Assembly (NCBI GenBank): GCA_030427925.1
Contig: JAUICJ010000007.1
Span: 1 to 64,000, forward strand
Direction: 5' to 3'
Length of the DNA stretch: 64,000 nt
DNA from: Bacteroidia bacterium
GTDB lineage: Bacteria > Bacteroidota > Bacteroidia > Flavobacteriales_D > Sanyastnellaceae
Shown in pieces: positions 10,151 to 18,362 of the stretch (position 1 is its first letter; the number at the start of each line of letters is the position of its first letter). The notes under the pieces are model-generated. The model was not told the DNA's origin. It searched no databases and saw only the letters and a program-made list of their open reading frames with translations. The position numbers and the translations under genes were made by a program.

Positions 10151-13100
10151 ATGTTGAACAAACTGACAAAGTGTTGTGGCATCCTCGCGATGTTCGCGCT
10201 TTATTTCCTCTCAGCACCGGGCGCGTACGCCCAGTGCGAGTCGATTGATGAGTATACCCTCATCGTCGGCGGCTCAGGCTACGCTTCCGAGGTAGGCTGG
10301 CGCGTTGAAGCTCCTGACGGATCGGTCGTTGCGCAAGCAGGTGGCCAAGTCGGAGAGCAATTCACTACTTGTGCTGAAGGGTCGGGTGAAGGCACGTTTA
10401 CCTTCGACTTGGCTTCCGGAACGCAATACACGTTCGTCTTCATCGATTGCTTCGGTGACGGATGGAACGGTGGTACGGCCATCATGTACCGCACCGCGGA
10501 TACGGGCTTCGTTATGGGCTCCATCGGGGCGGGCGTTGGCTTCACCAGCGGTGAGGGAAGCCCGGCCGGTGGTCAGTTGAACTACGCGGTCACGACGTTG
10601 CCTGCTGAAGGTTGCGGTTGCACGGATGAATCGTCTTGCAACTACGATCCAGATGCCACCACGGACGACGGCTCTTGCGCCATCCCGGGTTGCATGGACG
10701 CAACGGCTTGCAACTACGACTCATGTGCCAATGAAGACGATGGTTCTTGCGCAACGGAATCCGTTGTGTGGACCATTTCGGGCACGTACATGCCGGAAGT
10801 TTCTTGGGAAATGGCGGATGCCGATGGGAACGTGATCGCCAGCGGCGGTGGCTACCCTTCCTCTTTCCCGTACCCGACCGTCTCGGAAACGATTTGCGTG
10901 AATGCAGCTTGCTACAGCTTCACTGCCATCGATTCATGGGGTGACGGATGGGATGGACCTTACAGCCTTTCCACGAATGGCGTAGCATTCTACAACGGCA
11001 GTGGCGCCTTTGGCACTTCGGAAACCGTTGATTTCTGCTTCGAGCCCGGCTGCACCGATCCGAACGCGTCGAACTACTCTTCGCTCTCTACGGAAGACGA
11101 TGGTTCTTGCCAGTACCTGGGTTGCACCGATCCCAACGATTTCGCTTACGATCCGTTCGCTACGGAAGATGACGGATCGTGCTTGGGTTGCGACCAGTCA
11201 GGCAACTTCTGCTACGGCAACTACGGCAACACCCAGCAAATCGTTTTGCAAACGGGTGTTCCAACCGGAAATGACGGGTTGTACTTCTTGATCACTTCTG
11301 GTTTGATTGAAGATTTCTGGGACCAAATCTTCATCTACGACGGATTGGAAATCAATGCAGACAACCTGCTGTTCTCGGATGGTTTCACATCGGTTACGGG
11401 TTACCTCAATTTGGCTGGAACCTTTGTTTTCGCTCCTTCTGGAACCATCACGGTGGCCATCGATTCGGACGGTTCGGGTTCGTGTGCATCGTCATCGGGC
11501 CTCGCTGCTGGTATCTCGTGGCAGGTCTCTTGCACCGTTGGTTGCATGGACACCATGGCCTGCAACTACGACGAAAATGCGGGCATTGACGACGGCTCGT
11601 GTGACTACTCATGCGTCGGTTGCATGGACACGTCGGCTGCCAACTTCGATCCCAACGCAACGATGCAAGGCGAAGGTTCTTGCGTGTTCTGCGATCCGGG
11701 AACGTTCGTGTTCAACATCGAAATGACGGACGCAGGCAACGACGGATGGGAAGGCGCTGCCTACTTCTTGACGGACTTGGCCACGGACGAAATGATTCAA
11801 GGTTCGTACGACGATGCAGCGTTGCAGCTCGGTGACGTTGCAGTGGACTTCGTTTGCATGCCGTTGGGCTGCTACACGTTCTCTGCTGGCGGTGGATCGG
11901 GCGTGGGCGAAATCGGTGTCACGTTGTCTGACCAATTCGGAACGACCTACTTCGAAGGAACGGGTGCAATCAGCACGACCAACATCGACTTCGGTTTGAC
12001 CCAATTGTGTGACTTCGAGGGCTGCACGGATCCCTACTGCTGGAACTACGACATTTCTGCAACCATTGATGACGGTTCGTGCATCTGCCCGCCGTTGAAC
12101 AACGCGGTGGAAGACGCGATTGCTTTGGAATGCGGTTCAGTCGTCAACGGAACCGTTGCCAACGCATCGGACGTTGAAGGCATCGTTGGAACGCTGTTCG
12201 GTGGTCACACCATCAACCAGGGCGGTGCATGGTACCAGTACAATGCAAGCGGCACGCAGCAAGTCTTCATCGACCTCTGCGGAACGCCGAATGCTGGTTT
12301 CGCTGCAGGTACGGAACTGAACGATTCTCAGATTCACGTCTTCGTTGAGGATGCCAATGGTGACCTCGTCCCCGTTGCGTCAAACGACGAATCGTGCTTC
12401 AGCCATGCAGGTGTTTCCATCGTCACGGACGTTGCGGAGACCTACTACATCCACGTGAGTGCTTACGGCGCTGGCGACGGTGGCCAGTTCCAGATCAGCG
12501 TGAACTGCACGGAAGCCTGCACGACGGGCACGCCGTTCAACGACGACTGCGCAGGTGCATTGCCGCAATTGAACGGCATCGCGTTCTCGGGCAGCACGTG
12601 CTGCACGAACCAAGAAGGCGCGTGGTCTGCCGGTAACGTCGACTACGGTGCGGGTGTGTTGAGCGGAGCGAGCACGTACGGTGTCTGGTTCACGTTCAAC
12701 TCGGGCGACTTCGATTCGTTCGACTTCAACTTGGTGAACGGTGACGGTGCTGCGGTCAGCTTGTCGATCTACTATGCCGCTACGAACTGTGACGAAGTTG
12801 CTTCTTCGACCGTCTTCACGGGTGGCGGCATTGCCGGTTGCAACGTTACGGGTCAGTGTGCAGGTAGCATCTCTGCCATCACGGACTTGATCCCGAACAC
12901 GGATTACTACTTCCTCGTGGGTACGACTGAACCAGGTGAGTGCGGCACGTTCAGCTTCAGCACGACGGGTGTCTACCTCGGCTGCATGGACACGGCTGCC
13001 ACGAACTACGATGCGCAAGCAACGGAGGATGATGGCTCGTGCGACTACACCGACGTGGTTCCGGACAATGACTTGTGCAACAACGCCATCACCCTGCCTT

Positions 13101-15004
13101 GCAACGGTGGTTACGAAGTGTACTCCATGGGTGGAGCTACTGAAGATGACTTCCCGGTTTGCGGCGGTGGTGACATGGATTTTGAGGGTTGCTTGACGGC
13201 TACTTTCGGTTTGTATCCTTCTGCGACCTTCACCCCATCTTGCACGGGCACGTTCCAGAACATCACGACCTGTGCTTACGCAGGTGAATACAGCAACGTC
13301 AACTTGACTGCGGGCAACACCTACACGTTCGTTTCTTCCAACCCGGATTACATGATCACGGTTGCGAACAGCACGGGTACCACGGTTTACGCAGCTGGAA
13401 TGGGCGGTGAAGTGGAGTACGTTGCTACGACGACGGAAACGGTTCGCGTTTACCGCCACACAGCAGGATGCGGCAGTGCTACGGGCTGCACCACGTTCGC
13501 TGTTTCTTGCGGTGGAACGCCTCCGGGCGGTGTTTGGTTCACGTTCGAAGGAACGGGCGAACTCCACAACATCAACACGTGCGGTTCAATCCTCGACACG
13601 CAATTGCAGCTCTTCACGGCGCCTTCTGCCACGTCTTGCGACATGTTGGAGTGCACCACGCAAATCGATGGTTCTCCAGCAGTGAGCCAAACGAGCTTCG
13701 ATGGTTGCGGATTCTTCGACGAGGACGATGCTTCTTTGAACTTCGTTTCTGAGCCGGGAGTGACCTACTTCGTGTACGTCGGAACGGACCTCAGCAACAA
13801 CGGTTCTTACCAAATCGAAATGACCTGCGAGGAAGCCATCTACGGCTGCATGATCGACATCGCTTGCAACTACAACCCGCTCGCGAACCTCGAAGACGAG
13901 TGCGACTTCACGTCATGCGCTTGCTCAGACGAGACGCAAACGGCTGTGGTCATCGAGATGTTCGACACCTTCGGTGACGGATGGTCAGGCGGCAACGACG
14001 GTTCAATGGGCGGTTACGAGATCCAAGACATGGACGGCAACGTCTACGCCTCGGGTACCCTCGAAGAAGCCCTCTACCAAGTCGACGAGGACAACTACCA
14101 AGGTGCTGAGTACGGCATCGACACGCAGTGCTTGTCTGACGGTTGCTACTTCCTCGTCTTCACGACGGCTGACATTTGGTCAGAAGAGCAAGCTTGGGCG
14201 TTGACGGTGAACGGAACGGTGGTTGCAGAAGCGTCTTACACGGCGAACGACAACTCGACGACGTTCGAGTACGCCTTCACTATTGGTGACTTCGAGTGCG
14301 GTTGCACGGACGACTTCGCTTGCAACTTCGACGGTGTGGCTCCCGACTGGATGGAGAACGGAACGTGTGAGTACGTGACGTGCGCAGGTTGCACGGATCC
14401 GGACAACTGCTTCTACGACGGTCCCGAATTCACCATCGACGACGGTTCTTGCTGCACGGAGAACTGCATCACGATCCAGATGTACGATTCATTCGGTGAC
14501 GGATGGAACGGAAACGTCTTGACGATTGCAGACCTCGACGGCAACGTCATCCAAACGGCAGGATTCAGCGCTGGATCTTCTGCGGTCGCAGTGGGTTGCT
14601 TGCCTGACGGCTGCTACACGGTTTCTTGTGGCGGTGGTTCGTTCGCTTCTGAAGTCTCTTGGGACTTGTTGGGAGTGTACGGCGGCACGCTTTCGGGTGC
14701 GGTTCAAGGTCCAACCTACTTCAGCGTAGGCGGCAACAACTGCATCGAGGGCTGCTCCATCCTCTGCGCTTGCAACTACGACGCAGCAGTGAACATCCCA
14801 ACGGATGATGTCTGTGAATTCTTCGGTTGCGGTGGTTGCACCTACCCCGGTGCAACGAACTACGACGAGACCGCTGCATCGGATGACGGTTCTTGCGAAT
14901 TCGACTTCGCGAACCCATGCCCGGCTGACTTGAACGAGGACGGCTCCGTTTCGACGGCTGACTTGCTCCAGTTCTTGGGTGCATTCGGTACGGTCTGCGA
15001 ATAA
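10151..15004 (+). CDS. Giant secreted cysteine-repeat protein with dockerin-like C-terminal tail
   Basis: A 1617-residue exported protein (signal peptide to about residue 27, ending GAYAQC). It is built from three module types. Thirteen short units of the form GC-x-D-x2-A-C-N-Y-D ... DDGSC start at about residues 153, 180, 299, 326, 463, 490, 624, 944, 1232, 1387, 1413, 1534 and 1562. Five beta domains share an F-G-D-G-W-x-G turn (about 100, 262, 527, 1273, 1447). CUB-like and PPC-like domains fill about 345-460 and 650-1230. The last 28 residues are a single calcium-loop-like DLNEDGSVSTADLL segment between two cysteines. No standard T9SS type A or B domain is seen. Codon choice looks tuned for strong expression. 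Probably a structural or adhesive surface protein. Confidence 0.85.
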   Translation: MLNKLTKCCGILAMFALYFLSAPGAYAQCESIDEYTLIVGGSGYASEVGWRVEAPDGSVVAQAGGQVGEQFTTCAEGSGEGTFTFDLASGTQYTFVFIDCFGDGWNGGTAIMYRTADTGFVMGSIGAGVGFTSGEGSPAGGQLNYAVTTLPAEGCGCTDESSCNYDPDATTDDGSCAIPGCMDATACNYDSCANEDDGSCATESVVWTISGTYMPEVSWEMADADGNVIASGGGYPSSFPYPTVSETICVNAACYSFTAIDSWGDGWDGPYSLSTNGVAFYNGSGAFGTSETVDFCFEPGCTDPNASNYSSLSTEDDGSCQYLGCTDPNDFAYDPFATEDDGSCLGCDQSGNFCYGNYGNTQQIVLQTGVPTGNDGLYFLITSGLIEDFWDQIFIYDGLEINADNLLFSDGFTSVTGYLNLAGTFVFAPSGTITVAIDSDGSGSCASSSGLAAGISWQVSCTVGCMDTMACNYDENAGIDDGSCDYSCVGCMDTSAANFDPNATMQGEGSCVFCDPGTFVFNIEMTDAGNDGWEGAAYFLTDLATDEMIQGSYDDAALQLGDVAVDFVCMPLGCYTFSAGGGSGVGEIGVTLSDQFGTTYFEGTGAISTTNIDFGLTQLCDFEGCTDPYCWNYDISATIDDGSCICPPLNNAVEDAIALECGSVVNGTVANASDVEGIVGTLFGGHTINQGGAWYQYNASGTQQVFIDLCGTPNAGFAAGTELNDSQIHVFVEDANGDLVPVASNDESCFSHAGVSIVTDVAETYYIHVSAYGAGDGGQFQISVNCTEACTTGTPFNDDCAGALPQLNGIAFSGSTCCTNQEGAWSAGNVDYGAGVLSGASTYGVWFTFNSGDFDSFDFNLVNGDGAAVSLSIYYAATNCDEVASSTVFTGGGIAGCNVTGQCAGSISAITDLIPNTDYYFLVGTTEPGECGTFSFSTTGVYLGCMDTAATNYDAQATEDDGSCDYTDVVPDNDLCNNAITLPCNGGYEVYSMGGATEDDFPVCGGGDMDFEGCLTATFGLYPSATFTPSCTGTFQNITTCAYAGEYSNVNLTAGNTYTFVSSNPDYMITVANSTGTTVYAAGMGGEVEYVATTTETVRVYRHTAGCGSATGCTTFAVSCGGTPPGGVWFTFEGTGELHNINTCGSILDTQLQLFTAPSATSCDMLECTTQIDGSPAVSQTSFDGCGFFDEDDASLNFVSEPGVTYFVYVGTDLSNNGSYQIEMTCEEAIYGCMIDIACNYNPLANLEDECDFTSCACSDETQTAVVIEMFDTFGDGWSGGNDGSMGGYEIQDMDGNVYASGTLEEALYQVDEDNYQGAEYGIDTQCLSDGCYFLVFTTADIWSEEQAWALTVNGTVVAEASYTANDNSTTFEYAFTIGDFECGCTDDFACNFDGVAPDWMENGTCEYVTCAGCTDPDNCFYDGPEFTIDDGSCCTENCITIQMYDSFGDGWNGNVLTIADLDGNVIQTAGFSAGSSAVAVGCLPDGCYTVSCGGGSFASEVSWDLLGVYGGTLSGAVQGPTYFSVGGNNCIEGCSILCACNYDAAVNIPTDDVCEFFGCGGCTYPGATNYDETAASDDGSCEFDFANPCPADLNEDGSVSTADLLQFLGAFGTVCE

Positions 15005-15024
15005 GCGCACCGACTTTGAAATGG

Positions 15025-15052
15025 AAAGGGCCGCTCCTCGGAGCGGCCCTTT
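15025..15052 (+). terminator. Rho-independent terminator of the cysteine-repeat protein gene
   Basis: AAAGGGCCGCTC and GAGCGGCCCTTT form a 12-bp stem with a 4-nt CTCG loop, followed by more T residues, 20 nt after the stop codon. Confidence 0.92.
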
Positions 15053-15065
15053 TTTATTGGCCATG

Positions 15066-15090
15066 AAAAAGGCGGGCTCGTGCCCGCCTT
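15066..15090 (-). terminator. Terminator of the nitroreductase gene
   Basis: On the minus strand GGCGGGC and GCCCGCC pair around a 4-nt loop and are followed by TTTTT, 20 nt after the nitroreductase stop. With the terminator at 15025-15052 it insulates two convergent genes. Confidence 0.85.
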
Positions 15091-15109
15091 CTTCGTGCCG
15101 AATCTGAAA

Positions 15110-15694
15110 TCAGTCTTCGTGCCAAGTGGTTACGTATTCCAAGGGCTTTCGGTGGCTGATGGGCCAGTCGCCTTCGGGGTACCCGAGGTAGAACAGGCCG
15201 AGGAGTTTGCCCTGTTCACTCAGGCCGACGAAATCGCGGACTTCTGGGCGGTAGATGAATCCCGGGGACGACCAAAATCCGCCGATTCCGTATGCCGTTG
15301 CAGTGAGGTGCAGGTTTTGGACGGCGCAAGCCACCGCTTCGATCTCTTCGACTTCTTTGATGCGGCCATTGGGGTCAGGTTCCATTCCGACTGCGATCAT
15401 GGCCGACACGCGTTCTCCCCGTAGTTTGAGCTTGTCGAATTTGGATTGCGAGAAGGATTCGCCAGCGAATTGCTGGTACCACTCGGAGAGCTTCGGTCCG
15501 ATGCGTTGCATGCCGTCTCCCACGTACACGGTGAAGCGCCAGGGCTGGGTCATCCCATGGGTGGGAGCCCACGTGGCGTTAGTGAGCATGAGTTCGATTT
15601 GTTCCCGATGGACTTTACGGCTTGAGAAGCGTTCGGGTTGGATGCTGCGGCGGTCGCGGATGAGGGCAGTGGCGTCGCTGAGGTTGTGTCGCAT
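15110..15694 (-). CDS. Nitroreductase-family flavoprotein
   Basis: A 194-residue cytosolic FMN-dependent oxidoreductase of the nitroreductase superfamily, nearest in look to the YdjA-type single-domain members. Seen are the N-terminal IRDRRSIQPERF (FMN-phosphate binding RRS), NATWAPTHGMTQPWRF, a central AVACAVQNLHLTATAYGIGGFW helix with a following SSPG turn, and a C-terminal LGLFYLGYPEG strand. The physiological substrate is unknown; such enzymes reduce nitro compounds, quinones or enones with NAD(P)H. It runs convergent to the cysteine-repeat gene and divergent from the SDR gene. Confidence 0.88.
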   Translation of the reverse strand: MRHNLSDATALIRDRRSIQPERFSSRKVHREQIELMLTNATWAPTHGMTQPWRFTVYVGDGMQRIGPKLSEWYQQFAGESFSQSKFDKLKLRGERVSAMIAVGMEPDPNGRIKEVEEIEAVACAVQNLHLTATAYGIGGFWSSPGFIYRPEVRDFVGLSEQGKLLGLFYLGYPEGDWPISHRKPLEYVTTWHED

Positions 15695-15705
15695 GTTTTT
15701 TGTGA

Positions 15706-15713
15706 CAAAGTTA
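15706..15713 (-). promoter_or_regulatory. -7 box TAACTTTG upstream of the nitroreductase gene
   Basis: TAACTTTG on the minus strand is an exact TAnnTTTG match and ends 11 nt before the ATG at 15694, so the leader would be only a few nucleotides. Confidence 0.5.
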
Positions 15714-15731
15714 CGGGGCGTCCGGGCGCAC

Positions 15732-15761
15732 TTGTCGTGCCTGTGGTCACCCTTACCTTCG
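15732..15761 (+). promoter_or_regulatory. Candidate promoter of the SDR gene, TTG-N19-TACCTTCG
   Basis: TTG (15732-15734) and TACCTTCG (15754-15761, one mismatch to TAnnTTTG) are 19 nt apart. The box ends 4 nt before the ATG at 15766, which predicts a leaderless mRNA. The divergent nitroreductase box overlaps the same 70-nt region. Confidence 0.5.
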
Positions 15762-15765
15762 TGGC

Positions 15766-16539
15766 ATGCATACCATCATCATCACGGGCGCGGGATCTGG
15801 AATCGGTTCTGCAGCCGCCGTAGCGTTGAGCCGCCTTCCGTCCATCCGCGTCGTGCTCATCGGTCGCAGGAGGGAGCCGTTGGAGGAGACCGCTGCGAAG
15901 TGCGAGGGGGAGGCGATCGTTCATGATCAGGACGTGGCGGATCGCGAGGCGTGGAAGGCGTTTTTGGGGAGTGAGGAGCTGGGGTTGGCGGCGTTTCCGC
16001 TCGTGGGGGTGTTTGCCAATGCGGGTGTGGGAGGACCCAACCGATTTGCGGACGGCGAGGGGGATCGCTGGGAGGAGATCATCCGCACGAACCTCACCGG
16101 GACGTACGTGACGGTGGAGTCGTGCAAGCCTTACTTGGATGCTGCTGCGTCGATTGGACCGCGGCACGTGGTGGTGACTTCTTCGGTGTTGGCGCGCTTT
16201 GGGGTGCCGGGGCAGGCGGCTTATGTGGCGAGCAAGACCGGGCTGCTGGGGTTGGTTCGGTCGTGGGCAACCGAGTGGTCGGATTCGGGGGTGCTCGTCA
16301 ACGCGATTTGTCCAGGGTGGGTGGAGACGGAAATGGCGCGCAACAGCATTCAGGCCATGGCCGATCAGTATGGACGGAGCTACGAGGAGGAACTGGGAGT
16401 TCAGTCGCAGCTTTTGCCCACGGGCCGCATCAGCCAGCCGGAGGAGGTGGCAGAGCTCGTGGTTTGGCTGATGAGCGGTGCGCAGCGTTCCATGACCGGT
16501 CAAGGAATAGATATAAACAACGGTTCCTACATGGTTTGA
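15766..16539 (+). CDS. Short-chain dehydrogenase/reductase
   Basis: A 257-residue classical SDR oxidoreductase. The Rossmann nucleotide-binding motif TGAGSGIGSA (about 8-17) is followed by the NAG-type strand FANAGVGG, the catalytic VVTSSVLARFG serine, YVASK (Tyr and Lys of the active site) and ICPGWVETEM. An Arg-Arg pair after the second strand (IGRRRE) favours NADP(H). The C-terminal GQGIDINNGSYMV is typical of the family. The substrate is unknown. It shares its upstream region with the divergent nitroreductase gene, so the two may be expressed together. Confidence 0.9.
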   Translation: MHTIIITGAGSGIGSAAAVALSRLPSIRVVLIGRRREPLEETAAKCEGEAIVHDQDVADREAWKAFLGSEELGLAAFPLVGVFANAGVGGPNRFADGEGDRWEEIIRTNLTGTYVTVESCKPYLDAAASIGPRHVVVTSSVLARFGVPGQAAYVASKTGLLGLVRSWATEWSDSGVLVNAICPGWVETEMARNSIQAMADQYGRSYEEELGVQSQLLPTGRISQPEEVAELVVWLMSGAQRSMTGQGIDINNGSYMV

Positions 16540-16609
16540 TGACGATGATTTAATATATTCGTTCTTCTGCACGGAATGCCGACACGGTGACTCAACGAGA
16601 TGAAGAGTC

Positions 16610-18361
16610 ATGGCATCAATGCGCATTTTCCTGTTTTTTTTGATGGGTTCCTTTCCAGCAATGGGGTGGGCACAATACGTCAATGTTTCGGAGGAGTTGG
16701 GGTTGTACACGGACCACACCGATGGCTACTTGGGCCTCGGGGTGAGCGTGGTGGACTTCACTGGAGACGGAATCGACGATTTGTCCTTTTGCCACCACGA
16801 TGGCATCATGCACTTTTTTGCAGGCAACGGTCAGGGAGGCTTTCAGCTGGCGAACCTGGGCATTGACAACTCGGGTGCGGACGCGAAATCCGTTTCGTGG
16901 GTGGACCTGGACAACGACGGGGACCAAGACCTCTTCATCACGAACCGGTTGGCGTCCAATCGGCTTTGGCGAAACGACGGCGAGGCGGGTTTCACGGACA
17001 TTACGGAGGATTCGGGGCTGAACACGGAGAACCGGAAGAGTTATTCGGCGTCGTTTGCGGATTACGACAACGATGGGGATTTGGACTTGTTCGTGGCGAA
17101 TTACAACGCCACGATGATGGAGTTTTTCAATGAGCTGTACGCCAACAACGGGGACGGTACGTTCACGGAAACCACGTTCACGGCGGGAATGGGACAAGAC
17201 ATCAAGCAGTCGTTCATCGGAGAGTGGACGGATTTCAATGAAGACGGCCTCCTCGATTTGTATCTGATCCGCGACCGACACGTGTACCTCAACATGTATT
17301 ACGAAAACCAGGGCGACGGCACGTTCATCGATGTGGCAGAAGACCGGGGTTTGGACCTCGGAATCAACGCGATGTGCTCGGGCATCGGCGATTACAACCG
17401 GGACGGGGCGCTGGACGTTTTCGTAACGGGTCTTCAGAATGAAAACACGTTGTTGACGAATGACGGCACGGGCAACTTCGAGGACTTGGGCTCGGAGGTC
17501 TTTGACATTTGGCACACCTGCTGGTCGGGAACGTGGGTCGACTGGGACAACGACGGCTGGCAGGAGCTTCACATCGCTACGGGGACCTCGATGTATACGG
17601 ACTACCCGGACATCCTCACCGACATCGAGCAGATTCCGGATTCGATGTTTGCGTTCGTTGACGGGGAGTGGAGTGCCATTGAGAATTCCGGACTCTCTGC
17701 CGAACACGCGTTCAGCGTTGCGGCGACGGACCTGAACGGGGACGGGTTTCAGGACTTGGTGTCGTGCCCCATCGGGGGGGAGGCGTCGGTTTATTTTGCC
17801 ACGCCCAACGACAACCACTACCTCCGGATCAAGGGAGAAGGGGTGGTCTCCAACCGGGACGCCATCGGGGTGAAGTTCCGGCTGTATTTGGACGGGGATG
17901 TGCTGTACCGCCTGTCGAAAAGCGGGGAGTCGTATTTGACGCAAGGTAGCCGGTGGCAGCATTTCGGCTTGGGAGCGGCAGAGGTGGCGGATTCCCTTGT
18001 GGTCACGTGGCCGACCGGTCAATCCGATGTCTTTTATAACCTGCCGGCGAACAGTTCGCTGATCATCCAGGAGGGAAGTTCGGAATGGATTTGCTTCGAG
18101 GGCCCGTGCGATGCGGCCTCCACTTCGGGGTGCACGTATGAGGCGGCATTGAATTTCAGCCCATTGGCGCTCGCGGATGACGGATCGTGTGTCTTCGGGG
18201 CCACCCCGATTTCGTGTGGTGAAGGGACCATTTGGGATGCAGAGACGTCCACGTGCATCCCCAACGATGCCTGCCCCGCCGACGTGAACGGGGACAACTT
18301 CGTGGGCATCGCCGACCTCCTCGATTTGCTCGAGTCCTTTGCGACCGCTTGTCCAGAATGA
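16610..18361 (+). CDS. Secreted FG-GAP/ASPIC-UnbV protein with dockerin-like C-terminal tail
   Basis: A 583-residue exported protein (signal peptide to about residue 23, MGWAQ). Seven or more FG-GAP/VCBS calcium repeats (for example DLDNDGDQDLF, DYDNDGDLDLF, DFNEDGLLDLY, DLNGDGFQDLV) suggest an integrin-like propeller. An ASPIC/UnbV domain follows at about 415-495 (HYLRIKGEG, SGESYLTQGSRW, HFGLG, VTWPTG). Next comes one GCTYEAALNFS...DDGSC unit like those of the 1617-residue protein. The last 29 residues (from about 555) are the same cysteine-flanked dockerin-like tail. An ATG at 16619 is an alternative start. It ends 1 nt from the convergent gene on the minus strand. Confidence 0.85.
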   Translation: MASMRIFLFFLMGSFPAMGWAQYVNVSEELGLYTDHTDGYLGLGVSVVDFTGDGIDDLSFCHHDGIMHFFAGNGQGGFQLANLGIDNSGADAKSVSWVDLDNDGDQDLFITNRLASNRLWRNDGEAGFTDITEDSGLNTENRKSYSASFADYDNDGDLDLFVANYNATMMEFFNELYANNGDGTFTETTFTAGMGQDIKQSFIGEWTDFNEDGLLDLYLIRDRHVYLNMYYENQGDGTFIDVAEDRGLDLGINAMCSGIGDYNRDGALDVFVTGLQNENTLLTNDGTGNFEDLGSEVFDIWHTCWSGTWVDWDNDGWQELHIATGTSMYTDYPDILTDIEQIPDSMFAFVDGEWSAIENSGLSAEHAFSVAATDLNGDGFQDLVSCPIGGEASVYFATPNDNHYLRIKGEGVVSNRDAIGVKFRLYLDGDVLYRLSKSGESYLTQGSRWQHFGLGAAEVADSLVVTWPTGQSDVFYNLPANSSLIIQEGSSEWICFEGPCDAASTSGCTYEAALNFSPLALADDGSCVFGATPISCGEGTIWDAETSTCIPNDACPADVNGDNFVGIADLLDLLESFATACPE

Positions 18362-18362
18362 T

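Noticed and set aside
12380-13567. A 395-codon open frame on the minus strand inside the surface-protein gene
   Set aside because: It is antisense to a gene with clear domain structure, is Arg/Val-rich without motifs, and reflects the codon bias of the real gene.
10600-14900. Regularly recurring 15-20 nt DNA blocks in the giant surface-protein gene that resemble a CRISPR or tandem repeat
   Set aside because: Spacing is irregular and the blocks stay in one reading frame, encoding the DDGSC protein repeat; codons differ between copies. It is a protein-level repeat.
14920-15001. True cellulosome dockerin
   Set aside because: A dockerin needs two calcium-loop repeats; only one is present, and no cohesin or cellulase gene is in the window. 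Dockerin-like tail is a safer label.
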